From NCBI GenBank assembly GCA_964369525.1, contig CAYJEW010000047.1, positions 1 through 16,343 of the forward strand: a stretch of 16,343 nucleotides of DNA, read 5' to 3'. The translations under genes were made by a program, and so were the position numbers. Below are positions 1 through 7,517 of this stretch, in pieces (positions within the stretch are counted from its first letter, which is position 1; each line of letters begins with the position of its first letter). The notes under the pieces are model-generated. The model searched no databases. It was not told the DNA's origin and was given only the letters and a program-made list of their open reading frames with translations. This DNA is from JAAYCI01 sp964369525. Lineage in GTDB: Bacteria > Bacillota > Clostridia > Oscillospirales > Ruminococcaceae.

Positions 1-1023
1 ATGCACAGCCGCCATATTATGCAGGCCATGGCCGCCGCGCACAATGCGCTTAGCGGAAGCGACGATAACACTGGCGCTGCAACGCTTGTTTCTCATGCGG
101 CAAGCCAGATAGAAAGCGCCGCCCAATACGCAGCCGAGCTTTCAGAGTTTGCGCAGGCGCTAAACGATAACTACTATGCATTAAGCGAGCTGGCGTCCGA
201 CCTTCAAAGCCGCCTTTCCTCCTTCGAGTACCAAGACGGTGCGCTGGACGAGATTGAAGAGCGCCTTGATTTAATATACCGCTTAAAGCAAAAATACGGT
301 GCAGACATTGCCGCTGTTTTAGCCTATGGCGAAAAAGCGCAACTAGAGCTACAGCAAATAACATCTTCCGAACAGCAGCTGGCAAACCTGCAACAACTGC
401 AAAAACAGCACACCCTCAAAACACAACAACTGGCCGAAGAACTATCATTGCAGCGCAAACAGGCTTTTGAACGCCTTCATGAAAAAATCGCTAAAGCGCT
501 CGAATTTTTAAACATGCCCGGCATTGTTATGAGCCTACACTGCACAAAGGTGCCCCCTGGGCCGCTTGGGCAGGATGATTTAGAGTTTTATATCTCCACA
601 AACCCGGGCGAGCCACCAAAACCACTTGCAAAAATTGCCTCGGGCGGCGAGCTTGCGCGCATTATGCTTGCGCTTAAAAGTGCATTAGCTGAAAAATACG
701 ATATGCCTTCAGTTATTTACGACGAGGTAGATACCGGCATCTCAGGGCTTGCGGCAGGCCGCATTGGCCGCATGCTACGCCACACCGCCTCAAACCGCCA
801 GATAATATGCGTTACCCACACAGCACAGGTGGCCGCATATGCCAAAAGCCATCTGCGCATCGAAAAACAGGTTAGCGAGGGGCGCACCTACACAAACATT
901 ACAAACCTTCAGCAGGACGCGCGCGTAAAAGAGCTTGCCCGAATAATATCGGGAGACCAGCTAACAGACATATCCATAGCGAACGCCAAAGAGATGTTAA
1001 ACATGGCATCTCATAGCGAATAA
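1..1023 (+). CDS. recN: DNA repair protein RecN, C-terminal part (5' end outside the window)
   Basis: This is the C-terminal 340 residues of RecN, the SMC-like ATPase that acts early in double-strand break repair. The reading frame is already open at base 1, and RecN is normally about 550 residues, so the first Met here is internal and the Walker A half lies upstream of the window. A Gln/Glu/Leu-rich helical stretch (about residues 30-165) corresponds to the distal coiled coil. The C-terminal ATPase half is intact: the ABC signature SGGELARIMLA near residue 213, Walker B VIYDEVDTGISG near 238, and the switch histidine in CVTHTAQVAA near 270. The gene ends with TAA, 35 bases before tyrS. Identification is firm; only the truncation by the window limits it. 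Confidence 0.95.
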   Translation: MHSRHIMQAMAAAHNALSGSDDNTGAATLVSHAASQIESAAQYAAELSEFAQALNDNYYALSELASDLQSRLSSFEYQDGALDEIEERLDLIYRLKQKYGADIAAVLAYGEKAQLELQQITSSEQQLANLQQLQKQHTLKTQQLAEELSLQRKQAFERLHEKIAKALEFLNMPGIVMSLHCTKVPPGPLGQDDLEFYISTNPGEPPKPLAKIASGGELARIMLALKSALAEKYDMPSVIYDEVDTGISGLAAGRIGRMLRHTASNRQIICVTHTAQVAAYAKSHLRIEKQVSEGRTYTNITNLQQDARVKELARIISGDQLTDISIANAKEMLNMASHSE

Positions 1024-1058
1024 ATGCTTTACACCATTCACATTTTGGGAGGAATATT

Positions 1059-2279
1059 ATGAGTATCTACACAGTGCTGGAGCAACGCGGCCTTATAGCT
1101 CAAGCCACCGACGCAAACGCAATTCGCGAGCTTTTAGAAAAAGAGCAGGTTAGCTTTTATATTGGCTTTGACGCCACAGCCGATAGCCTGCATGTTGGCC
1201 ATTTTTTACAGCTGGTAGTTATGCGCCACCTGCAGAAGGCAGGCCACAAGCCAATTGCACTGCTTGGCGGCGGCACAACCATGATTGGTGACCCCACAGG
1301 CAAAAGCGATATGCGCAAGATGCTAACAATGGACGAGATAAACCACAACGCAAACCGCTTTATGCTACAGATGCAAAAATTCATCGAGTTTGGCGAAGGC
1401 AAAGCGCAGATGGTAAACAACGCCGACTGGCTGATGGACATAAAATATATGGACTTTTTGCGTGACATTGGTGTGCACTTTAGCGTAAATAAAATGCTTT
1501 CTACCGAAGCTTTTAAAGCACGCATGGAGCGCGGCCTATCATTTATGGAGTTCAACTACATGCTGCTGCAAAGCTACGACTTTTTGCATCTATATCGCAC
1601 ACACAACTGTAAAATGCAGTTTGGCGGTAACGACCAATGGGCAAACATCATCAGCGGGGTAGACCTTATCCGTCGCAAGGCTGAAAAAGAGGCCTACGGC
1701 CTCACCTTCACTCTGCTTACCACCCGAGAGGGTAAAAAGATGGGTAAAACAGAGCAGGGTGCTGTTTGGCTAGACCCTGAAAAAACATCGCCGTACGACT
1801 TTTTCCAGTACTGGCGCAACATTGACGACGCCGACGTTACAAACTGCATGAAACTTCTTACCGACATTCCGCTAGAAGAGATAAACGCCGTGCAAGAAAA
1901 CGACGGCGCCAGCATAAACGCCGCTAAAGAGCGCCTTGCACACGAGCTAACCTGTGTTGTGCATAGCTTAGAAGATGCCGACAAAGCGCTGGCCACAGCC
2001 CGCATGCTGTTTTCCGGCGGCGCAAACTCTGCCGACATGCCCAGCACAACCCTGCAACCACAACAGCTTACAAACGACGAGATAGGCGTTTTAGACCTGC
2101 TTGTGGCCTGCGGGCTTACCGCATCAAAAGGTGAGGGTAGGCGGCTGGTAGAGCAGGGCGGCATCTCGCTAAATGATGTGAAGGTAGAGGATGTTGCACT
2201 TATGGTTGCAAAACAAGAACTTCAAGACGGTGTTGTGGTGCGTAAGGGCAAAAAGGTGTACCACAAAGCACTGCTATAA
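1059..2279 (+). CDS. tyrS: Tyrosyl-tRNA synthetase (class I, TyrS type)
   Basis: This enzyme charges tRNA-Tyr with tyrosine in the cytoplasm. At 406 residues it has the usual bacterial length. The class I HIGH motif appears as HVGH at residues 45-48, the tyrosine-site GGNDQW motif follows in the middle, and the KMSKS loop has the TyrRS form KMGKT (227-231). An S4-type RNA-binding domain closes the protein (about 340-406, with LVEQGGISLNDVKVED). The ATG follows a good GGGAGGA site (1047-1053) at 5 bases. No T-box leader fits in the 35-base gap after recN, so the gene is probably co-transcribed with recN or uses a promoter inside it. A strong hairpin terminator lies 64 bases downstream. Confidence 0.97.
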   Translation: MSIYTVLEQRGLIAQATDANAIRELLEKEQVSFYIGFDATADSLHVGHFLQLVVMRHLQKAGHKPIALLGGGTTMIGDPTGKSDMRKMLTMDEINHNANRFMLQMQKFIEFGEGKAQMVNNADWLMDIKYMDFLRDIGVHFSVNKMLSTEAFKARMERGLSFMEFNYMLLQSYDFLHLYRTHNCKMQFGGNDQWANIISGVDLIRRKAEKEAYGLTFTLLTTREGKKMGKTEQGAVWLDPEKTSPYDFFQYWRNIDDADVTNCMKLLTDIPLEEINAVQENDGASINAAKERLAHELTCVVHSLEDADKALATARMLFSGGANSADMPSTTLQPQQLTNDEIGVLDLLVACGLTASKGEGRRLVEQGGISLNDVKVEDVALMVAKQELQDGVVVRKGKKVYHKALL

Positions 2280-2342
2280 ATTCTTTTGGTGTGCATAGGT
2301 ATATTTACCCACTGCACAACCAGTCAAAAAACCCACAAATCA

Positions 2343-2377
2343 AAAACAACCGCTATCTTAAAGATAGCGGTTGTTTT
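2343..2377. terminator. Bidirectional intrinsic terminator between convergent genes
   Basis: A perfect dyad with 16-17-base arms: AAAACAACCGCTATCTT on the 5' side and its complement ending GGTTGTTTT. The loop is one to three bases of AAA/TAA type. The outer arms supply a T-tract on either strand, so it can end tyrS transcripts (+) and the lysine operon (-). No other terminator was seen between 7006 and this point on the minus strand. Confidence 0.93.
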
Positions 2378-2415
2378 ATATAATTAATCATGCTAAGGAA
2401 GTTTAAATTATACTA

Positions 2416-2865
2416 TTACAGCACAAATGTGTTGCGCAGTAGCTGTAGTGCCACGTCGCCGTCTTCTCGGCGTAGCAGAATGGAAATATCCAAATCTGAT
2501 GTGGTAATCATAGATATCTCAATACCCTCTGCCTGTAGTGCCGCCATGGCCTTTGCCGCCACGCCAACGCTCTGCACCATCTGCTCACCATACAAATTAA
2601 TTTTAGTGTATCCACTGGTTAGCATGGGTAGGGCATCTTCTTTGGTGCGTCCCAGCGCTTTTAGGGCAACGTCGAGGTTAGAGATAGCCGAGGTAAACGC
2701 AAAGCTAATGCCGCCTCCATAAGGCGCCGTTTGGCATATCATATCTATCACAACGCCTGCGTCTGCTAGCTTGTTGAGCGTTTTCACCATAAACAGTGCG
2801 GTGGCGTCGGTGTAGCTAATCATCATAACATCGTCTACAACAGTAATTTTGTCTACTCCATGCAT
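2416..2865 (-). CDS. Stand-alone ACT-domain protein resembling the regulatory end of aspartokinase
   Basis: A 149-residue protein that matches the C-terminal regulatory part of aspartate kinase but has no kinase domain. Two ACT-like halves are visible. The first (about 1-75) contains VIDMICQTAPYGGGISFAF, very like the aspartokinase motif around V-D-M-I-S-Q-T-A-P-Y. The second (about 76-149) contains a KINLYGEQMVQSVGVAAKAM segment and a GIEISMITTSDLDISILL strand pair, the usual effector-binding face. The ATG follows GAGGAGC (2875-2880) at about 9 bases. It is the last gene of the asd-dapA-dapB-capA group, 28 bases after capA. No sign suggests recent truncation: it has its own ribosome binding site and start. 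A role as an amino-acid-sensing regulatory subunit is inference. Confidence 0.85.
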   Translation of the reverse strand: MHGVDKITVVDDVMMISYTDATALFMVKTLNKLADAGVVIDMICQTAPYGGGISFAFTSAISNLDVALKALGRTKEDALPMLTSGYTKINLYGEQMVQSVGVAAKAMAALQAEGIEISMITTSDLDISILLRREDGDVALQLLRNTFVL

Positions 2866-2893
2866 ACTATGCAGCTCCTCTCAAAACACAAAT

Positions 2894-4108
2894 CTAATCT
2901 AAAACAAGGTATTCGGGGGCAATGTATGTTTCACACAATGTTGTAATAAACTCAAGATTGAAATTAGGATACCTGGCTTTCACGCCATGCGCCTGTGCAA
3001 GCTCTTCGGTGTAATCGCGGTACATGTAGGTGTGAATATCTGCATAACCCGAGCCGTAGTGTGTCACAGTGGGGTAGGCACGCACATTCTCCACCGTTAC
3101 GGGATGGCGTGTGCCGTCTGGGTCTACCGTTTGGTGTAAATCAAATGCAAACGCAATGCCTATCATCTGGTTTGCCTGCGCCTGTGCCGAAAGAAAGTTG
3201 CCTAGCGAATACGCTACCGGTATGCTACGGCCTGTTTCGGGGCCTTCCACGTACTCAATAGGCTGAATTACATGCGGGTGGGTACCTATAACAGCGGTTG
3301 CGCCCCAATCGGCAAGGTTTGCCGCCAAAGTACGCTGCGAGTCTATAATTGCGTGGCTGTTTTCTTGCTCCCAGTGCACGCCCACAATTACAGCGTCGGC
3401 CAGCTCGGTGGCTCTACGCACCTGCCGCTCTATAGTTTCCAGCTCGCGAGAATATATAACAAATGTTTCGTTATCTTCAGGTATCTGCATGCCGTTTGTG
3501 TGGTCGGTGTAGGCAAGGTAGGCGATGGTCATGCCGTTAACCTCTTGAAGTACAATTCCGCTGTCGTCCTCACGGCTTTGGAAAAAACCTGTGGTTAGCG
3601 TATCATCGGGCATTTCGTCCCACACACGCAGGGTATCTTCTATGCCTGCCACGCCTAGGTCGTACGAATGGTTGTTGGATAGGGAATACACCCTCCAGCC
3701 TGCGTCGTATGTTGCCTGCGCCATCTGGCTGGGTGTGGAAAACAGCGGGTAGCCTGCAGGTGGGTAGATGTCATTCAGCAGGGTTTCTTGGTTCATCCAG
3801 TTTACATCAAACTGGTCAAAAAAGTACTCTACCTGATCAAAACAGAACGAAAAATCGTATCCGCCATCGGTAGCACGCCGCCCTGCTTGCAGGTAGATAC
3901 CGTCGTGAATTAGGTTGTCGCCAACTGCCGAAAATGTAACCTGTAGCTGCTCCGGCTCTGGCGGCGGGGCAGAAGACTCTGCCATGCTTTCGCTCTGCAC
4001 ATCAGAGCTTGGCGCTGTAGACTGCACATCAGTAGAACATGCAGAAAACAGCAACAAAACCGAAACAACAATGGCCAACAAAGCAAACTTTTGTTTTTGG
4101 TGCACCAT
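2894..4108 (-). CDS. CapA-family (PGA synthesis type) metallophosphatase-like lipoprotein
   Basis: A 404-residue predicted secreted lipoprotein. A basic N terminus and hydrophobic stretch (8-23) lead to the lipobox-like FSAC with Cys24, followed by a Ser/Pro/Glu-rich linker (about 25-53). The CapA-like fold starts with VTFSAVGDNLIHD and continues with MNQETLLND, SNNHSYDLGVAGI, GVHWEQEN, IGTHPHVIQPIEYVEG and AYSLGNFLS, whose His, Asn and Asp residues are the probable metal ligands of this calcineurin-like family. CapA was named for poly-gamma-glutamate capsule export, but most clostridial members have no proven role and no capB/capC is present here. The gene lies 39 bases after dapB and 28 before the ACT gene, so it probably shares the lysine-regulated transcript. 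Confidence 0.9.
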   Translation of the reverse strand: MVHQKQKFALLAIVVSVLLLFSACSTDVQSTAPSSDVQSESMAESSAPPPEPEQLQVTFSAVGDNLIHDGIYLQAGRRATDGGYDFSFCFDQVEYFFDQFDVNWMNQETLLNDIYPPAGYPLFSTPSQMAQATYDAGWRVYSLSNNHSYDLGVAGIEDTLRVWDEMPDDTLTTGFFQSREDDSGIVLQEVNGMTIAYLAYTDHTNGMQIPEDNETFVIYSRELETIERQVRRATELADAVIVGVHWEQENSHAIIDSQRTLAANLADWGATAVIGTHPHVIQPIEYVEGPETGRSIPVAYSLGNFLSAQAQANQMIGIAFAFDLHQTVDPDGTRHPVTVENVRAYPTVTHYGSGYADIHTYMYRDYTEELAQAHGVKARYPNFNLEFITTLCETYIAPEYLVLD

Positions 4109-4147
4109 AAAATAAAACTCCTTCTATATATGAAATAGCATTTTTTA

Positions 4148-4912
4148 CTATAAAGACTGCATAATAGACTGCATTGAATATAGCCCCACAGGCTGCTTTG
4201 CTAAAAACTTTGCCGCAACAAGCGCCCCCGCCGCAAATACATCTCGGGAGTGTGCAGTGTGCGAAAGTGTAAGCGTTTCGTTTTCGCTAACAAACAGTAC
4301 GTCGTGCTCGCCCACAATTCCGCCACCACGCACAGCATGAATGCCAATCTCATTTGGCTCACGCTTTTGTCTTTTGGTATTGCGACTGTGGATATACTCA
4401 TATGCGCCATCTGCTTGGCTATTAATGGTATCTGCCAGCATTAATGCTGTACCGCTTGGCGCATCCAGCTTTTTGTTATGGTGCTTTTCTATTATTTCAA
4501 TATCATACCCCTGCAAAACTGCCGCGGCACGGCGTGAAAGCTCTGCCAAAAGGTTTACCCCAAGCGACATATTTGCGCTGTAAAACACAGCCGTGTGTGC
4601 CGAGGCCTCTTGCATCAGCTTGTGTGTGGCGTCGTCTAGGCCGGTTGTGCATATTACGCAGGGCAGTGCAGTACTTTGGCAGTAGTTCAGCGCCGCCAAA
4701 GTGGCTTCGGGGTGGGAAAAATCTATCAATACATCAGGATTTTTACCTAGAGTGCTAAGCTGGTGCACATCACTAAACACCTCAAAAGGTGCGCCGGGCA
4801 TCGGCTGCGAGTCTACACCCGCAACCACACAGCAGTCATCCGATAAAGCAATCATATCTGCAAGCACGCGCCCCATGCGGCCGCCCGCTCCCATCAAAAC
4901 AATATTTGTCAT
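4148..4912 (-). CDS. dapB: 4-hydroxy-tetrahydrodipicolinate reductase
   Basis: DapB reduces the DapA product with NAD(P)H, the second dedicated step toward diaminopimelate and lysine. The 254-residue protein opens with the dinucleotide-binding loop GAGGRMGR (8-15), has the IDFSHPEA segment (63-70), and the active-site signature HHNKKLDAPSGTA (144-156) with its conserved His and Lys. AVRGGGIVGEH is also typical. I chose the ATG at 4912 rather than the in-frame GTG at 4924: GGGTGG (4921-4926) is the likely ribosome binding site, 8 bases upstream, and would be consumed by the longer form. A gap of 90 bases follows dapA, with no terminator recognised in it. Confidence 0.96.
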   Translation of the reverse strand: MTNIVLMGAGGRMGRVLADMIALSDDCCVVAGVDSQPMPGAPFEVFSDVHQLSTLGKNPDVLIDFSHPEATLAALNYCQSTALPCVICTTGLDDATHKLMQEASAHTAVFYSANMSLGVNLLAELSRRAAAVLQGYDIEIIEKHHNKKLDAPSGTALMLADTINSQADGAYEYIHSRNTKRQKREPNEIGIHAVRGGGIVGEHDVLFVSENETLTLSHTAHSRDVFAAGALVAAKFLAKQPVGLYSMQSIMQSL

Positions 4913-5002
4913 GTATTTCACCACCCAAAAGCAACTGTAAAGTTTTTGTCTTTACAGTAATAATTTTCGTTAATGTGTGTAAAAATGTAATTTATCATTT
5001 TT

Positions 5003-5890
5003 TTATATCAAAAGCTGTTGTTGTAATCGTTTTTCAAGCAATTGCGCCTTATCTTCAGCCATACTGCCTAGCGGCAACCTGCATTCGCCTACATTAAAAC
5101 CCATCATGTTAAGTGCTTTTTTTATGGGAATTGGATTTACATCACAAAATAATGCATCACAAAGCGCAATATATTGCAATTGTAACCTTAGGCTTTCCTG
5201 TACACGGCCTGCAAAATATAGGTGGCAGATGTCGTGCACGTCCTGCGGCACTATATTTGCCAGCACAGATATAACCCCCATGCCGCCCAGCGATAGTATC
5301 GGCTGAATCTGGTCGTCGTTACCGGAATATATCGCTAAATCGTCGCCACATGCGGCCGAAACAGCAGCAATATGCGATATATCTCCACTTGCTTCCTTGG
5401 TTGCTAAAATTAGGGGATGGGCCGCAAGCTCTCTATACGCCTGCACAGATATGGTCATACCTGTGCGCGAGGGCACGTTGTATACAATAGTGGGTAGGTG
5501 GGCCGCCTCTGCAATGGTTAAAAAGTGCTTAACAAGGCCGGTTTGGTTGGTTTTATTGTAGTATGGCGTAACCTGCAAAAGGCCGTCTGCGCCACGCACT
5601 GAAGCTTCTTTAGAAAGTGCTATGCCGTGCTGTGTGTCGTTAGAGCCGGTACCTGCAATAACTGGGATACGTTTATTTATAGTTTTTACACAAAACTCTA
5701 TAACATCCAGATGTTCTTCGTCTGTTAGGGTAGATGCTTCGCCTGTTGTGCCTGTTACAATAATAGCATCGGTGCCACCCTCTACCTGAAATTCCAGCAG
5801 CTCAGCCAGGGTTTCGTAGTTTATTTCGCCATTAGGTAGCATTGGGGTAACAATAGCAACGCCAGAGCCTGCAAAAAGTTGCTTTTTCAT
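5003..5890 (-). CDS. dapA: 4-hydroxy-tetrahydrodipicolinate synthase
   Basis: DapA condenses pyruvate with aspartate semialdehyde at the branch point to diaminopimelate and lysine. The 295-residue TIM-barrel protein has the GTTGEASTLT motif (47-56), TPYYNK (108-113), YNVPSRTG (137-144) with Tyr137 and Arg142, and the Schiff-base Lys165 in ATKEASGD. The ATG at 5890 is preceded by AAGGAGA at about 8 bases; an open extension to 5914 would cover that site and is rejected. It lies 33 bases after asd, in the order asd-dapA-dapB, so enzymes for consecutive steps are made from one message. Confidence 0.97.
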   Translation of the reverse strand: MKKQLFAGSGVAIVTPMLPNGEINYETLAELLEFQVEGGTDAIIVTGTTGEASTLTDEEHLDVIEFCVKTINKRIPVIAGTGSNDTQHGIALSKEASVRGADGLLQVTPYYNKTNQTGLVKHFLTIAEAAHLPTIVYNVPSRTGMTISVQAYRELAAHPLILATKEASGDISHIAAVSAACGDDLAIYSGNDDQIQPILSLGGMGVISVLANIVPQDVHDICHLYFAGRVQESLRLQLQYIALCDALFCDVNPIPIKKALNMMGFNVGECRLPLGSMAEDKAQLLEKRLQQQLLI

Positions 5891-5923
5891 ACGAATGTCT
5901 CCTTTTTCAAGCACAAAATCGGC

Positions 5924-6943
5924 TTATAACATATCGTTTTCTATCATATATTTGGCTATTTGCACGGTGTTTGTGGCGGCGCCTTTGCGCACATTATCTG
6001 CCACACACCAAAGGTTTATTCCGTTTTCCACACTGTCATCTCGCCTAATGCGCCCCACAAAAACTTCGTTGCGGCCGGTGGCGTCGGTGGCAAGGGGATA
6101 CTTGTTGTTTGCGGGGTCGTCTACCACTATGAGCCCTTCATCAAAGTTTGCAAGCACCTTTTTTACGTCCTCAATTTCAAACGGGCGCTGTGTTTCTATA
6201 TTTATAGATTCGCTATGGCTCATCATTGCCGGCACACGCACGGTTGTGGCGGTAACCCGCAGGTTTGGCAGGCCTAAAATTTTACGAGATTCGTCTATCA
6301 TCTTTTTTTCTTCTTTGGTGTACCCATCCTCTAAAAATACGTCAATATGTGGAATACAGTTGGAAAAAATAGGGTGGGGGAACTTTTGCGGCGTGTGCTG
6401 GGTGTTGTTTACAAAAGCTTTTGCTCCGTCCTCAAGGTCGGCACATCCTGCAACTCCAGCACCGCTCACGCTTTGGTAGGTGGAATATACCACACGTTTA
6501 AGGCCGTATGCATCGTGAATAGCCTTAAGCGGCAGCATAGCTTGTATTGTGGAACAGTTTGGGTTTGCTATAATGTTTTTATGCTGCTTAAGCGCCTGCG
6601 GGTTAACCTCCGGCACAACCAGCGGTACATCGTTGTCCATGCGCCATTGCGAGCTATTGTCTACCACAACACACCCTTTGGCCGCCGCAATAGGCGCAAA
6701 AGTTTTAGATATAGAACCGCCTGCAGAAAATAGCGCTACATCAAAACCTTGGTCAAAACTAGCCTCGTTCAGCTCTTGCACAACATAATCTTGGCCCATA
6801 AACTCAATGGTGGCGCCGGCCGAGCGGGCAGAGGCGAATAACACATATTTGCTAACCGGTAGGCGATACTCCTCTAATACCTGCAAAAATGCACGGCCAA
6901 CCATACCGGTAGCACCTACCACAGCAACTCTTACGTCTTTCAT
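5924..6943 (-). CDS. asd: Aspartate-semialdehyde dehydrogenase
   Basis: Asd reduces aspartyl phosphate to aspartate semialdehyde, shared by lysine, methionine and threonine synthesis. The 339-residue protein has the NADP-binding loop GATGMVGR (10-17), LFSAGGSISK (71-80), the catalytic Cys130 in NPNCSTIQ, QSVSGAGVAG (157-166), and the base His243 in RVPAMMSHSE. The reading frame is open upstream to 7159, but that part is the riboswitch read as protein; the true start is the ATG at 6943 with GAGGGG (6949-6954) about 5 bases before it. First gene after the lysine riboswitch, so it should be repressed by lysine. Confidence 0.96.
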   Translation of the reverse strand: MKDVRVAVVGATGMVGRAFLQVLEEYRLPVSKYVLFASARSAGATIEFMGQDYVVQELNEASFDQGFDVALFSAGGSISKTFAPIAAAKGCVVVDNSSQWRMDNDVPLVVPEVNPQALKQHKNIIANPNCSTIQAMLPLKAIHDAYGLKRVVYSTYQSVSGAGVAGCADLEDGAKAFVNNTQHTPQKFPHPIFSNCIPHIDVFLEDGYTKEEKKMIDESRKILGLPNLRVTATTVRVPAMMSHSESINIETQRPFEIEDVKKVLANFDEGLIVVDDPANNKYPLATDATGRNEVFVGRIRRDDSVENGINLWCVADNVRKGAATNTVQIAKYMIENDML

Positions 6944-6977
6944 GTAAACCCCTCTTTTCAATTTCAATTTTGGCCAT

Positions 6978-7006
6978 AAAAACAAAAAATCCGGCTTGAA
7001 AACCGG
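6978..7006 (-). terminator. Riboswitch-controlled intrinsic terminator upstream of asd
   Basis: Read on the minus strand: the stem CCGGTT / AGCCGG with a TTCA loop (7006 to 6991, one G-T pair), followed at once by TTTTTTG and more T. It sits between the lysine aptamer and the asd start, as expected for transcription control. Its 5' flank and arm TTGCCGG (7009-7003) is exactly complementary to CCGGCAA inside the aptamer (7120-7114), a possible alternative pairing; whether this is the real antiterminator is inference. Confidence 0.88.
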
Positions 7007-7039
7007 CAAGTCATGCAATATAATTAGGTATGCATGCGT

Positions 7040-7214
7040 AACACCGTAGCACTCCGTGCATACTATTAGCACGACAGTTTCGCCCCTGTTTGGGCACAAA
7101 ACCAGGAGAAGAGTTGCCGGCGCCTCTCCTTCGGCGGCGTTGCCTTTCGCTTGGTGCATACGGCTTGGGCAGCCAGCACTTCGGTACTCATCAAAGCCGC
7201 ACCTCTGCGGTGTT
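7040..7214 (-). promoter_or_regulatory. Lysine riboswitch (L box) upstream of asd-dapA-dapB
   Basis: The minus-strand leader carries the conserved pieces of the lysine aptamer in order: GCAGAGGTGCGG, TGATGAGTA, GCCGCCGAAGG, then CTGGTTTTGTGCCC and GGGGCGAAACTGTC, ending in TGCTACGGTGTT. The closing helix P1 is clear: AACACCG (7214-7208) pairs with CGGTGTT (7046-7040). A terminator follows downstream and a promoter lies just upstream. Known action of the family: lysine binding stabilises the aptamer and lets the terminator form, lowering expression. The controlled genes here are lysine-pathway genes, which fits. Confidence 0.95.
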
Positions 7215-7226
7215 TCTATAGTAAAA

Positions 7227-7256
7227 ATAATAGCATTTCCGCTCGGGTAATGTCAA
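7227..7256 (-). promoter_or_regulatory. Promoter of the lysine operon
   Basis: Minus strand: a perfect -35 TTGACA (7256-7251), an 18-base spacer and a -10 TATTAT (7232-7227). The predicted start near 7220 is a few bases before the P1 helix of the riboswitch, which supports the call. Confidence 0.88.
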
Positions 7257-7517
7257 GCAAAGTACAGTTTGGCAAGGCTGTTACACTGCAAATAGTGCCC
7301 ACTTGTTTACAGCTTTGGATGGTGAAAAATATCAACTCATTACACTCATATTTAGTAGCAAGTAGGGCCGACAAGCAGACTTTTTTCAAGAGATTTGGTA
7401 TTATGAGAATACGCCTTAACTACCACAAGGCAAAGTAAACACCCAAAACTCCCAAATCGGCGCTATTTTGTAAAGCGCAAAAGCTTGTGCACCCTACGAA
7501 AGTTTAGAGGTTATATT
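7257..7517. other. Divergent intergenic region between the lysine operon and queA
   Basis: Together with the riboswitch leader, this makes a gene-free stretch of more than 500 bases. In this half I see no convincing coding frame. A queA promoter must lie here or nearby; TTTACA (7306-7311) with AATATC and TATTAT (7399-7404) are candidates, but neither has two good boxes at proper spacing. Confidence 0.5.

Noticed and set aside
1023..1058. T-box leader for tyrS
   Set aside because: Only 35 bases separate recN and tyrS; no room for the specifier stem or T-box sequence.
2390..2722. Plus-strand frame of 110 codons opposite the ACT gene
   Set aside because: Low-complexity Ser/Arg-rich translation, no ribosome binding site, and wholly opposite a gene with clear ACT similarity.
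5891..5914. Longer dapA start
   Set aside because: It would place the AAGGAGA ribosome binding site inside the coding region; the ATG at 5890 matches the family N terminus.
6944..7159. In-frame N-terminal extension of asd by 72 codons
   Set aside because: This DNA is the lysine aptamer and terminator; the ATG at 6943 has its own ribosome binding site and gives the normal protein start.
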